A stretch of 64,000 nucleotides of DNA from Marthasterias glacialis (lineage: Eukaryota > Echinodermata > Asteroidea > Forcipulatida > Asteriidae), in the NCBI GenBank assembly GCA_911728455.2, contig OU452228.1:2604001-2668000 (forward strand), written 5' to 3'. The notes under the pieces were generated by a model that was not told where the DNA came from, made no database searches, and worked only from the letters and a program-made list of their open reading frames with translations. Shown here piece by piece: positions 8,093-19,360 of this stretch. Position numbers and translations under genes: made by a program. Within the stretch, counting starts at the first letter, position 1; each line of letters begins with the position of its first letter.

Positions 8093-8960
8093 ATGTTTTT
8101 TACTCTGACCCGAGTTCAAAAGGGGGAACCCACCATTCTCCAACGAGCCGTAGACAATACGAGTGGCAAGCTCTATGCCGCCCTCCTAGGATTTCATTGT
8201 GAGGTTGGGTACCTCCCCGTTGGCGCCGCGGATGAAGCCGCCGGCGATGGCGCCGCAGATGAAGTCGATGGCGCCGCAGATGAAGTCGATGGCGCCGCAG
8301 ATGAAGTCGACGGCGACAGGACCGATACCCCGTATTACGCTGTAGTGACCTCTTCCGGACCTGGACCGCAAATACGCGTTATGTGATATGGGACTAGACG
8401 TTTGTACCAGTATGTTTCACTAGCAATCAGGTTAGCCGAAGTGTTTTTTAGTGTAGAGTTCAATGATATATTGGGAACGCTCACTATCCGAGAGGGTTAC
8501 CAGCTAGGGCTGCCTACAGAACTAATCTAGATTTTGGGCATCAACCCCAAGTACTATGCTGAACCCAAAAAACCCATTATGATGAGTACCATCAGATAGA
8601 TTTATCTGCCCTGATCTGGCTTGACCCAGGAGAATATGAGTTAGGCGAATGGAGACCTTCTCGCGTCCGTCCCGATCATTTAGGCGGCCTGAAAAAGTAT
8701 ATTCCCCCCCCCCCGGTGGCTTTTTATTTATCTCGATGAACTCTCGACCAGCTCTAATTATGTTGATGGTGCCCCCTCTACCCTTCTTGCCATACTCCCA
8801 GCTGCGACTGGTAGTGGTATTGTAAACATAGCCCCTCCAGACCCTATGTACAAAAAATTGGAGGTTGGGCACCTCGATCAATTAACCCCGCGCGCGTTAG
8901 ATGAAAATGGCCGGGCGGTGTAAAACAATGGAAAACCCCTCATCGCGGTTCTTGAGATTC
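8093..8960 (+). pseudogene. Decayed tandem copy of the minor capsid/penton gene
   Basis: The N-terminus (MFFTLTRVQKGEPTIL, then AVDNTSGKLYAAL) parallels the intact gene starting at 9047. That frame then runs through a 21-bp in-frame repeat and stops at 8386. Further recognisable pieces occur in order: ILGIN near 8534 after an in-frame TAG, SNYVDGAPSTLLAILPAA near 8755-8810, then MYKKLEVGH and, after another stop, GKPLIAVLEI near 8940-8958. The pieces span the same length as the intact gene plus about 200 bp of interrupted sequence. This is therefore a duplicate that decayed by frameshifts and stops. The antisense ORF over 8522-8881 is a by-product of this coding history, not a gene. Confidence 0.72.
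8222..8311 (+). repeat. 21-bp in-frame minisatellite within the decayed capsid copy
   Basis: Three near-identical 21-bp units lie at 8249-8269, 8270-8290 and 8291-8311 and encode GAADEVD repeats. A diverged unit precedes them at 8222-8242. The equivalent position of the intact copy has no such repeat, so this expansion is specific to the decayed copy. Confidence 0.8.
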
Positions 8961-9046
8961 GAAGATGCCCACCCGGCAATCTCTATTGAAGTCGCATGCT
9001 CGGATAGCCATGTTTATCAAGCTTCTTCTCGAGTCGCCGCGCGGCC

Positions 9047-9718
9047 ATGTTTATCACACTGACCCAGCTTCAAACTGGAGAAGCCTCGCTCCTCCAGTTG
9101 GCAGTGGACAATACGGGTGGGAAGCTTTACGCCGCCCTCCGAGAAATCCATTATGAGGTCGGGTACCACAACATTGGTTCGTCGTCTGGAGTTTTGTGGC
9201 GCTCTGTAGCTACCGACAAACCTCAAAATATAAAGATCCCATCTGGGTTGAATACTTTTGAACACCTGTCCAGAATTGTTACGCGCAAAGTGCCAGACCT
9301 GGTTCTCAAGCTGAATAAGGCAACTGGTATGGTAGAGCTCGATGTTAGGGCCGGAGAGATAAAGCTTACAAAAGATTTGCGTCACATCCTGGGTATTAAC
9401 GAAACGGGCTGGATTGATGGAGAGTATCTAGGAGACAGGCGGGCAAACACCCATGCCCACAAATGGCTGTACGTCCATCTCAACCAACTATCGACAAGCT
9501 CTAATATTGTCGATGGTGCTCCCTCGACCCTGCTTGCGATAGTCCCAGCTGCGGCTGGTGGTATCTTTGACAGTGCCCCCCACTTTCCTATGTACAAAAA
9601 ATTAGAGGTTGGGCACCACCATCAATTGGACCTACGGGTTTTAGACAAGGACGGCGTGGCTGTAAGAAACCACGGGAGTCCCATGATAGCGGTCCTCGAA
9701 ATACAAGAAAATGCCTAA
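9047..9718 (+). CDS. Putative minor capsid (penton, single jelly-roll) protein
   Basis: This intact 223-aa ORF starts at an ATG. The layout matches Polinton minor capsid/penton proteins: a short N-terminal strand (MFITLTQLQ), a strand-turn segment (AALREIHYEVGYHNI), a variable middle, a conserved stretch around LGINETGWIDGEYLGDR, and a C-terminal pair of strands (MYKKLEVGHHHQLDLRVLD and PMIAVLEI). Such proteins occupy the capsid vertices. A decayed second copy lies immediately upstream (8093-8960), so the gene was duplicated in tandem. The stop codon overlaps the ATG of the next plus-strand gene (9711) by 8 bp. Penton identity is inferred from the size, the beta-rich pattern and the neighbouring capsid gene. 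Confidence 0.62.
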   Translation: MFITLTQLQTGEASLLQLAVDNTGGKLYAALREIHYEVGYHNIGSSSGVLWRSVATDKPQNIKIPSGLNTFEHLSRIVTRKVPDLVLKLNKATGMVELDVRAGEIKLTKDLRHILGINETGWIDGEYLGDRRANTHAHKWLYVHLNQLSTSSNIVDGAPSTLLAIVPAAAGGIFDSAPHFPMYKKLEVGHHHQLDLRVLDKDGVAVRNHGSPMIAVLEIQENA

Positions 9719-10503
9719 GGTTCCAACGGCACCGCCTGCCGGGGTAGAGTCAATATATCCTCAGCTTGATACGCAAAAAACCGGGGGGTCCTACCGACTT
9801 AACGAGATTTCTAACCTAAAAAGGCGTCTAGAAAATGAAACAGACAGCCGAGAGCATCAGTATAAAAAGTATCACCGCGGGGTTAATGCTCTCTCCTCCA
9901 TCGACGCGGCGATAATCACCGCCAGCATGGGGTTGAGCATCGGAGGGGTGGGTTTCCTAACCACCATCGTCGCAGCGCCAGTCGTCTTGGGGCTTGAAAT
10001 TGCGGCTGTGGGGCTTGGCATCCTCGGAGTAGCGGGGAAGCATAGGCCGCCGCCTCGCGGTCAAAGCCAAAAAACACGACGAGATTCGTATTCTGGCGGA
10101 GAGCAAGCTAAATACCATCGCGGACCATGTCTCAAGCGCACTTGCGGATGGCGTGATATCTGATGAAGAGTTCCGTCTGATAAACGAAGAGCTCCGCAAA
10201 TTCGACCAGATGAAGGCGCGGATTCGATCTAAAGCAAAAACCGCGCACGCCGCGGTGACCATCGACGAGGAGACAAAAAACGCGCTCATTCAGAGACGAG
10301 GCCCGGGCCAGCTTTATAAAAAAAATTGTCAACTGCTCCATGAGCTGCTTTTTCACTCTGGAGGTGGCCCGAAGGCTAAGATGAAGCCCGTCGACGGTGC
10401 GGCCCGCGCCTGGTGCCAATGGCCCTACGATGGGCCTAGAGCCCGGGCCGGCGAGGGTGGTGGGCCGCCCTGGGCCAGCGCATATTTGATGGGTGGCCAA
10501 TAA
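9711..10503 (+). pseudogene. Polinton helical/membrane protein, frameshifted
   Basis: The ATG at 9711 overlaps the end of the minor capsid gene. The first frame has a Pro-rich start, a charged helix (ISNLKRRLENETDSREHQ) and a long hydrophobic region (about residues 63-108, including GLSIGGVGFLTTIVAAPVV). It loses sense near 10,040. A second frame, one base off, takes over at about 10,045 and gives a Lys/Glu-rich helical segment (RRLAVKAKKHDEIRIL, then VISDEEFRLINEELRKFD). It stays open to 10,503, although sequence after about 10,300 looks non-coding and GC-rich. One extra base near 10,040-10,050 explains the break. The role is unknown; hydrophobic hairpins plus a helical tail suggest a membrane-associated virion protein. 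AATAAG (10,498) and AATAAA (10,668) are candidate polyadenylation signals. Confidence 0.5.
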
Positions 10504-10700
10504 GCAAGTGCATTCACTTCCCCACCATTCACATGTGAATTTGTCGACGGTGCGCCGCCATAGCTGCCTGCGGCCCGGCTGCGTTGTGCCCGGGCCGGCA
10601 AGGGTCGTGGGCCGTCCCTGGGCTCCCCCCGGCCGTTTTTTGCCGGCACATATTATGATGGGTACCCAATAAACAAGTGCATTCACTCCCCCTGCCGCTA
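10390..10700. repeat. GC-rich imperfect tandem duplication at the viral edge
   Basis: Two related segments of about 153-160 bp lie at 10,390-10,542 and 10,543-10,700. Shared anchors are GTCGACGGTGC (10,390 and 10,543), CCCGGGCCGGC, TGGGCC, the ATGGGT-CCAATAA block, and AAGTGCATTCACT (10,506 and 10,675). The second copy has an inserted GC-rich hairpin (CCGGC / GCCGG around T6 at 10,629-10,646). Such repeats are common near Polinton termini, but the opposite end is not in the window, so a terminal inverted repeat cannot be tested. Confidence 0.6.
10527..10540. repeat. Perfect 14-bp palindrome next to a dyad half-site
   Basis: ATTCACATGTGAAT reads the same on both strands and runs directly into TTGTCGACGG. 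The arrangement (E-box-like palindrome, then ATTTGTCGAC) is the same as at 3524-3558. Confidence 0.5.
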
Positions 10701-13700
10701 CCATGGACTGATCTGACGACTTTAGTTTTTATGTGTCCGATTTTTCCTATAGCAAGTATATGGCGTAGGAAGACCATGTTTGTTGCTGAAAAACTAACAA
10801 TGGACCGATCTGACGACTTTGGTTTTCATTGACTCCGAATTGTCCACTAACAAAAATATGGCGTCAGCAGACCCATGTCTGTTGCTGCAAAATCAACCAT
10901 GGAGTGATCTGACAACTTTGGGGGTTTTTTATATCTCCGATTTGTCCCAGAACAAAAATACGGCATCAGATGACCCAAGTTTGTTGCTGCAAAACCAACC
11001 ATGGACCGATCTGACAACTTTAGTTTTTCTTGTCTCGGATTTATCACACAACAAGTATATAGCGTCCGAAGACCCATGTTTGTTGCTGCAAAACAAACCA
11101 TCAACTTGATCTGACGACTTTGGGTTTTCATTGTCTCCGAATTGTCCTAGAACAACAACATGGCTTAAGAATACCCATGTTTGTTGCTGCAAAACCAACA
11201 TTGGTCTGATCTGACGACTCTGGTTTTCATTGTCTCCGATTTGTCCAAGAACAAAAATATGGGCGTCAGAAGACCCCAAATTTGTTACTACAAAACCAAC
11301 CATGGACTGATCTGAACGACTTTAGTTTTTTTATATCTCCGATTTGTCCAAGAACAAAATTATGGCGTCAGAAGACCCAAGTTTGTTGCTGCAAAACCAA
11401 CCATAGCCTCATCTGACGACTTTGGTTTTCATTGACTCCGAATTGTCCAATAACAAAATTATGGCGTCAGAAGACCCAAGTTTGTTGCTGCAAAACCAAC
11501 CATAGCCTCATCTGACGACTTTGGTTTTCATTGACTCCGAATTGTCCAATAACAAAAATATGGCGTCAGCAGACCCATGTCTGTTGCTGCAAAATCAACC
11601 ATGGACTGATCTGACGACTGTAGTTTTTATGTGTCCGATTTTTCCCATAGCAAGTATATGGCGTAGGAAGACCATGTTTGTTGCTGAAAAACTAACAATG
11701 GACCGATCTGACGACTTTGGTTTTCATTGACTCCGAATTGTCCAATAACAAAAATATGGCATAAGAAGACCCATGTCTGTTGCTGCAAAATCAACCATGG
11801 AGTGATCTGACGACTTTTTGTTTTTTTTTATATCTCCAATTTGTCCCAGAACAAAAATACGGCATCAGAAGACCCAAGTTTGTTGCTGCAAAACCAACCA
11901 TGGACCGATCTGACAAATTTAATTTTTCTTGTCTCGGATTTATCACACAACAAGTATATAGCGTCCGAAGACCCATGTTTGTTGCTGCAAAACAAACCGT
12001 CAACTTGATCTGACGACTTTGGGTTTTCATTGTCTCCGAATTGTCCTATAACAACAAGATGGCGTCCGAAGACCCATGTTTGTTGCTGCAAAACCAACAT
12101 TGGTCTGATCTGACGACTCTGGTTTTCATTGTCTCCGATTTGTCCAAGAACAAAAATATGGGCGTCAGAAGACCTCAAGTTTGTTACTACAAAACCAACC
12201 ATGGACTGATCTGAACAACTTTAGTTTTGTTATATCTCCAATTTGTCCAAGAACAAAAATATGGCGTGAGAAGACCCATGTTAGTTGCTGTAAAGCAACC
12301 ATAGCCTCATCTGACGACTTTGGTTTTCATTGACTCCGAATTGTCCAATAACAAAATTATGGCGTCAGCAGACCCATTGTCTGTTGCTGCAAAACCAACC
12401 ATGGACCGATCTGACAAATTTAGTTTTTCTTGTCTCCGATTTGTCACAGAACAAGTATATGGCGTCCGAAGACCCATGTTTGTTGCTGCAAAACAAACCA
12501 TCAACTTGATCTGACGACTTTGGGTTTTCATTGTCTCCGGATTTGTCCAACCACAAAAATATGGCATAAGATACCCCATGTTCGTTGCTGAAAAACTAAC
12601 AATGGACTGAGTTGACGACTCTGGTTTTCATTGTCTCCGATTTGTCCAACCACAAAAATATGGCATAAGAAGACCAATGTTTTTTGCTGCAAAACCAACC
12701 CTGGACTGATCTGACAACTTTGGACTTTTTTTATATCTCCGATTTGTCCCAGAACAAAAATACGGCATAAGAAGACCCATGTTTGTTGCTGCAAAACTAA
12801 CAATGGACTGATCTGAGGACTCTGGTTTTCATAGTCTCCGTTTTATCCAAGAACAAAAATATGTCGTCAGAAAACCTAAGTTTGTTGCTGCAAAACCAAC
12901 CATGGACCGATCTGACGACTTGAGTTTTTCTTGTCTCGGATTTGTCAAAGACCAAAAATATCGCAGCATGTTTGTTGCTGCAAAACAAACCATCGACTTG
13001 ATCTGATGACTTCAGTTTTTCTTGTCTCCAAAGTGTCCAAGAACAAAGATATCGCATCAGAAGACCCATGTTTGTTGCTGCAAAACCAATTATAGACTGA
13101 TCTGACGTTTCTGATTTTTATGTCTCCCATTTCTCCAAGAACAAAAATATGGCGACAGAAGACCCATGTTTGTTGCTGCAAACCAACCATGGACTGATCT
13201 GTCGACTTTAGTTTTTTATATCTCAAATTTGTCCCAGAACAACAATATGGCGTCAGAAGACGCATGTTTGTTGCTGCAAAATCAACCATGGACCGATCTG
13301 ACAAATTTAGTTTTTCTTGTCTCGGATTTATCACACAACAAGTATATGGCGTCAGAAGACGCATGTTTGTTGCTGCAAAATCAACCATGGACTGATCTGA
13401 CGACTCTGGTTTTTTATATCTCCGATTTGCCCAAGAACAAAAATATGGCGTCAGAAGACCCATGTTAGTTGCTGCAAAGCATACCATCGACTCATCTGAC
13501 GAATTTGGGTTTTTTGGCTCCGATTTGTCCCAGAACAAAAATATGGCGTCAGAAGACCCATGTTAGTTGCTGCAAAACCAACCATAGCCTCATCTGACGA
13601 CTTTGGTTTTCATTGACTCCGAATTGTCCAATAACAAAATTATGGCGTCAGAAGACCCAAGTTTGTTGCTGCAAAACCAACCATAGCCTCATCTGACGAC

Positions 13701-16700
13701 TTTGGTTTTCATTGACTCCGAATTGTCCAATAACAAAAATATGGCGTCAGCAGACCCATGTCCGTTGCTGCAAAATCAACCATGGACTGATCTGACGACT
13801 TTAGTTTTTATGTGTCCGATTTTTCCCATAGCAAGTATATGGCGTAGGAAGACCATGTTTGTTGCTGAAAAACTAACAATGGACCGATCTGACGACTTTG
13901 GTTTTCATTGACTCCGAATTGTCCAATAACAAAAATATGGCATAAGAAGACCCATGTCTGTTGCTGCAAAATCAACCATGGAGTGATCTGACGACTTTGG
14001 GTTTTTTTTTTATATCTCCGATTTGTCCCAGAACAAAAATACGGCATCAGAAGACCCAAGTTTGTTGCTCCAAAACCAACCATGGACCGATCTGACAAAT
14101 TTAGTTTTTCTTGTCTCGGATTTATCACAGAACAAGTATATAGCATCAGAAGACCCATGTTAGTTAATGCAAAACATACCAACGACTCATCTGACGAATT
14201 TGGGTTTTCTTGTCTCCGATTTGTCCCAGAACAAAAATATGGCGATACAAAACCCATGTTAGTTGCTGCAAAACCAACCATAGCCTCATCTGACGACTTT
14301 GGTTTTCATTGACTCCGAATTGTCCAATAACAAACATATGGCGTCAGCAGACCCATGTCTGTTGCTGCAAAATCAACCATGGACTGATCTGACGACTTTG
14401 GGGTTTTGTTATATCTCCGATTTGTCCAAAAACAAATACGGCATCAGAAGACCCAAGTTTGTTGCTGCAAAACCAACCATGGACCGATCTGACAAATTTA
14501 GTATATAGCGTCCGAAGACCCATGTTTGTTGCTGCAAAACAAACCATCAACTTGATTTTCCGACTCTGGTTTTGATTGTCTCCTATTTGTTCAAGAACAA
14601 AAATATGGGCGTCAGAAGACCCAAGTTTGTTACTACAAAACCAACCATGGACTGATCTGAACGACTTTACTTTTTTTATATCTCCGATTTGTCCGAGAAC
14701 AAAAATATGGCGTGAGAAGACCCATGTTAGTTGCTGTAAAACCAACCATAGCCTCATCTGACGACTTTGGTTTTCATTGACTCCGAATTGTCCAATAACA
14801 AAATTATGGCGTCAGCAGACCCATTGTCTGTTGCTGCAAAACCAACCATGGACCGATCTGACTACTTTAGTTTTCTTGTCTCCGATTTGTCACAGAACAA
14901 GTATATGGCGTCCGAAGACCCATGTTTGTTGCTGCAAAACAAACCATCAACTTGATCTGACAACTTTGGGTTTTCATTGTCTCCGGATTTGTCCAACCAC
15001 AAAAAATATCGCATAAGAAGACCCATGTTCGTTGCTGAAAAACTAACAATGGACTGAGTTGACGACTCTGGTTTTCATTGTCTCCGGATTGTCCAACCAC
15101 AAAAATATGGCTTAAGAAGACCAATGTTTTTTGCTGCAAAACCAACCCTGGACTGATCTGACAACTTTGGACTTTTTTTTATATCTCCGATTTGTCCCAG
15201 AACAAAAATACGGCATAAGAAGACCCATGTTTGTTGCTGCAAAACTAACAATGGACTGATCTGAGGACTCTGGTTTTCATAGTCTCCGTTTTATCCAAGA
15301 ACAAAACTATGGCGTCAGAAAACCCAAGTTTGTTGCTGCAAAACCAACCATGGACCGATCTGACGACTTGAGTTTTTCTAGGCTCGGATTTGTCAAAGAC
15401 CAAAAATATCGCAGCATGTTTGTTGCTGCAAAACAAACCATCGACTTGATCTGATGACTTCAGTTTTTCTTGTCCCCGAAGTGTCCAAGAACAAAGATAT
15501 CGCATCAGAAGACCCATGTTTGTTGCTGCAAAACAAATTATAGACTGATCTGACGTTTCTGATTTTTATGTCTCCCATTTCTCCAAGAACAAAAATATGG
15601 CGACAGCAGACCCATGTTTGTTGCTGCAAAACCAACCATAAACTCATCTGACGACTCCGGTTTTTTATATCTCCGATTTGCCCAAGAACAAAAATATAGC
15701 GTCAGAAGACACAAGTTTGTTGCTGCAAAACCAACATTGGACTGATTTGACGACTCTGGTTTTCATTGTCTCCGATTTGCCCAAGAACAAAAAATTAGCG
15801 TCAGAAGACCCATGTTTGTTGCTGCAAACCAACCATGGACTGATCTGACGACTCTGGTTTTTTATATCTCCGATTTACCCAAGAACAAAAATATGGCGTC
15901 AGAAGACCCATGTTAGTTGCTGCAAAGCATACCATCGACTCATCTGACGAATTTGGGGTTTTTTTAGCTCTGATTTGTCCCAAAACAAAAATATGGCGTC
16001 AGAAGACCCATGTTAGTTGCTGCAAAACATACCATCGACTCATCTGACGAATTTGGGATTTCTTGTCTCCGATTTGTCCCAGAACAAAAATATGGCGTCA
16101 GAAGACCCATGTTAGTTGCTGCAAAACCAACCATAGCCTCATCTGACGACTTTGGTTTTCATTGACTCCGGATTGTCCAATAACAAAAATATGGCGTCAG
16201 CAGACCCATGTCTGTTGCTGCAAAATCAACCATGGACTGATCTGACGACTTTGGTTTTTTTTCATATCTCTGAATTGTCCCAGAACAAAAATACGGCATC
16301 AGAAGACCCAACTTTAGTGCTGCAAAACCAACCATGGACCGATCTGACTAATTTAGTTTTTCTTGTCTCGGATTTATCACACAACAAGTATATAGCGTCC
16401 GAAGACCCATGTTTGTTAGTGCAAAACAAACCATCAACTTGATCTGACGACTTTGGGTTTTCATTGTCTCCGAATTGTCCTAGAACTACAACATGGCGTA
16501 AGAAGACCCAATAACAAAATTATGGCGTATGAAGACCCAAGTTTGTTGCTGCAAAACCAACCATAGCCTCATCTGACGACTTTGGTTTTCATTGACTCCG
16601 AATTGTCCAATAACAAAAATATGGCGTCAGCAGACCCATGTCTGTTGCTGCAAGACCAACCATGGACCGATCTGACTAATTTAGTTTTTCTTGTCTCGGA

Positions 16701-16930
16701 TTTATCACACAACAAGTATATAGCGTCCGAAGACCCATGTTTGTTGCTGCAAAACAAACCATCAACTTGATCTGACGACTTTGGGTTTTCATTGTCTCCG
16801 AATTGTCCTAGAACAACAACATGGCGTAAGAAGACCCATGTTTGTTGCTGCAAAACCAACATTGGTCTGATCTGACCACTCTAGTTTTCATTGCTCCGAT
16901 TTGTCCAAGAACAAAAATATGGGCGTCAGA
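10701..16930 (+). repeat. Heterogeneous edge of the satellite array next to the virus
   Basis: Monomers here differ more from one another than further right, with many private substitutions and small indels. Longer periodicities are weak: a block offset of about 899 bp (10,847-11,303 versus 11,791-12,202) and one of about 2,447 bp (12,320-13,069 versus 14,767-15,517). Confidence 0.7.
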
Positions 16931-19360
16931 AGACCCATGTCTGTTGCTGCAAAATCAACCATGGAGTGATCTGACGACTTTAGTTTTTTTATATCTCCGA
17001 TTTGTCCCAGAACAAAAATACGGCATCAGAAGACCCAAGTTTGTTGCTGCAAAACAAACCATGGACCGATCTGTCGACTTTAGTTTTTCTTGTCTCGGAT
17101 TTATCACACAACAAGTATTTAGCGTCCGAAGACCCATGTTTGTTGCTGCAAAACAAACCATCAACTTGATCTGACGACTTTGGGTTTTCATTGACTCCGA
17201 ATTGTCCAATAACAAAATTATGGCGTCCGAAGACCCAAGTTTGTTGCTGCAAAACCAACCATGGACCGATCTGACGACTTGAGTTTTTCTTGTCTCGGAT
17301 TTGTCAAAGACCAAAAATATCGCAGCATGTTTGTTGCTGCAAAACAAACCATCGACTTGATCTGATGACTTCAGTTTTTCTTGTTTCCGAAGTGTCCAAG
17401 AACAAAGATATCGCATCAGAAGACCCATGTTTGTTGCTGCAAAACCAATTCTAGACTGATCTGACGTTTCTGATTTTTATGTCTCCCATTTCTCCCAGAA
17501 CAAAAATATGGCGTCAGAAGACCCATGTTTGTTGCTGCAAAATCAACCATGGACCGATCTGACAAATTTAGTTTTTCTTGTCTCGGATTTATCACACAAC
17601 AAGTATATGGCGTCAGAAGACCCATGTCTGTTGCTGCAAAATCAACCATGGACCGATCTGACAAATTTAGTTTTTCTTGTCTCGGATTTATCACACAACA
17701 AGTATATGGCGTCAGAAGACCCATGTTAGTTGCTGCAAAACCAACCATAGCCTCATCTGACGAATTTGGGTTTTTGGCTCCGATTTGTCCCAGAACAAAA
17801 ATATGGCGTCAGAAGACCCATGTTAGTTGCTGCAAAACCAACCATAGCCTCATCTGACGACTTTGGTTTTCATTGACTCCGAATTGTCCAATAACAAAAA
17901 TATGGCGTCAGCAGACCCATGTCTGTTGCTGCAAAATCAACCATGGACTGATCTGACGACTTTAGTTTTTATGTGTCCGATTTTTCCCATAGCAATGGCG
18001 TAGGAAGACCATGTTTGTTGCTGAAAAACTAACAATGGACCGATCTGTCGACTTTGGTTTTCATTGACTCCGAATTGTCCAATAACAAAAATATGGCGTC
18101 AGCAGACCCATGTCTGTTGCTGCAAAATCAACCATGGACTGATCTGACGACTTTAGTTTTTATGTGTCCGATTTTTCCCATAGCAAGTATATGGCGTAGG
18201 AAGACCATGTTTGTTGCTGAAAAACTAACAATGGACCGATCTGTCGACTTTGGTTTTCATTCACTCCGAATTGTCCAATAACAAAAATATGGCATAAGAA
18301 GACCCATGTCTGTTGCTGCAAAATCAACCATGGAGTGATCTGACGACTTTGTTTTTTTTTTATATCTCCGATTTGTCTCAGAACAAAAATACGGCATCAG
18401 AAGACCCAAGTTTGTTGCTGCAAAACAAACCATGGACCGATCTGTCGACTTTAGTTTTTCTTGTCTCGGATTTATCACACAACAAGTATTTAGCGTCCGA
18501 AGACCCATGTTTGTTGCTGCAAAACAAACCATCAACTTGATCTGACGACTTTGGGTTTTCATTGACTCCGAATTGTCCAATAACAAAATTATGGCGTCCG
18601 AAGACCCAAGTTTGTTGCTGCAAAACCAACCATGGACCAATCTGACGACTTGAGTTTTTCTTGTCTCGGATTTGTCAAAGACCAAAAATATCGCAGCATG
18701 TTTGTTGCTGCAAAACAAACCATCGACTTGATCTGATGACTTCAGTTTTTCTTGTTTCCGAAGTGTCCAAGAACAAAGATATCGCATCAGAAGACCCATG
18801 TTTGTTGCTGCAAAACCAATTATAGACTGATCTGACGTTTCTGATTTTTATGTCTCCCATTTCTCCCAGAACAAAAATATGGCGTCAGAAGACCCATGTT
18901 TGTTGCTGCAAACTCAACCATGGACCGATCTGACAAATTTAGTTTTTCTTGTCTCGGATTTATCACACAACAAGTATATGGCGTCAGAAGACCCATGTCT
19001 GTTGCTGCAAAATCAACCATGGACCGATCTGACAAATTTAGTTTTTCTTGTCTCGGATTTATCACACAACAAGTATATGGCGTCAGAAGACCCATGTTAG
19101 TTGCTGCAAAACCAACCATAGCCTCATCTGACGAATTTGGGTTTTTGGCTCCGATTTGTCCCAGAACAAAAATATGGCGTCAGAAGACCCATGTTAGTTG
19201 CTGCAAAACCAACCATAGCCTCATCTGACGACTTTGGTTTTCATTGACTCCGAATTGTCCAATAACAAAAATATGGCGTCAGCAGACCCATGTCTGTTGC
19301 TGCAAAATCAACCATGGACTGATCTGACGACTTTAGTTTTTATGTATCCGATTTTTCCCA
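16930..19360 (+). repeat. Higher-order repeat, period 1,371 bp, about 1.8 copies
   Basis: Matching variant monomers recur at a constant offset of 1,371 bp (17,508 and 18,879; 17,525 and 18,896; 17,748 and 19,119), about 14 monomers. The start and end are approximate. Confidence 0.75.

Noticed and set aside
8522-8881. 119-aa minus-strand ORF
   Set aside because: It is antisense to the decayed penton copy, whose sense-strand motifs are clearly recognisable.
8965-9156. 63-aa plus-strand ORF between the two penton copies
   Set aside because: It overlaps the intact penton gene in another frame and has no recognisable features.
10390-10700. Complete Polinton terminal inverted repeat
   Set aside because: The left terminus is outside the window, so only a tandem duplication can be claimed.
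10132-10777. Minus-strand ORFs across the GC-rich duplication and satellite edge
   Set aside because: They cross from viral to satellite sequence, overlap each other in several frames, and reflect composition.
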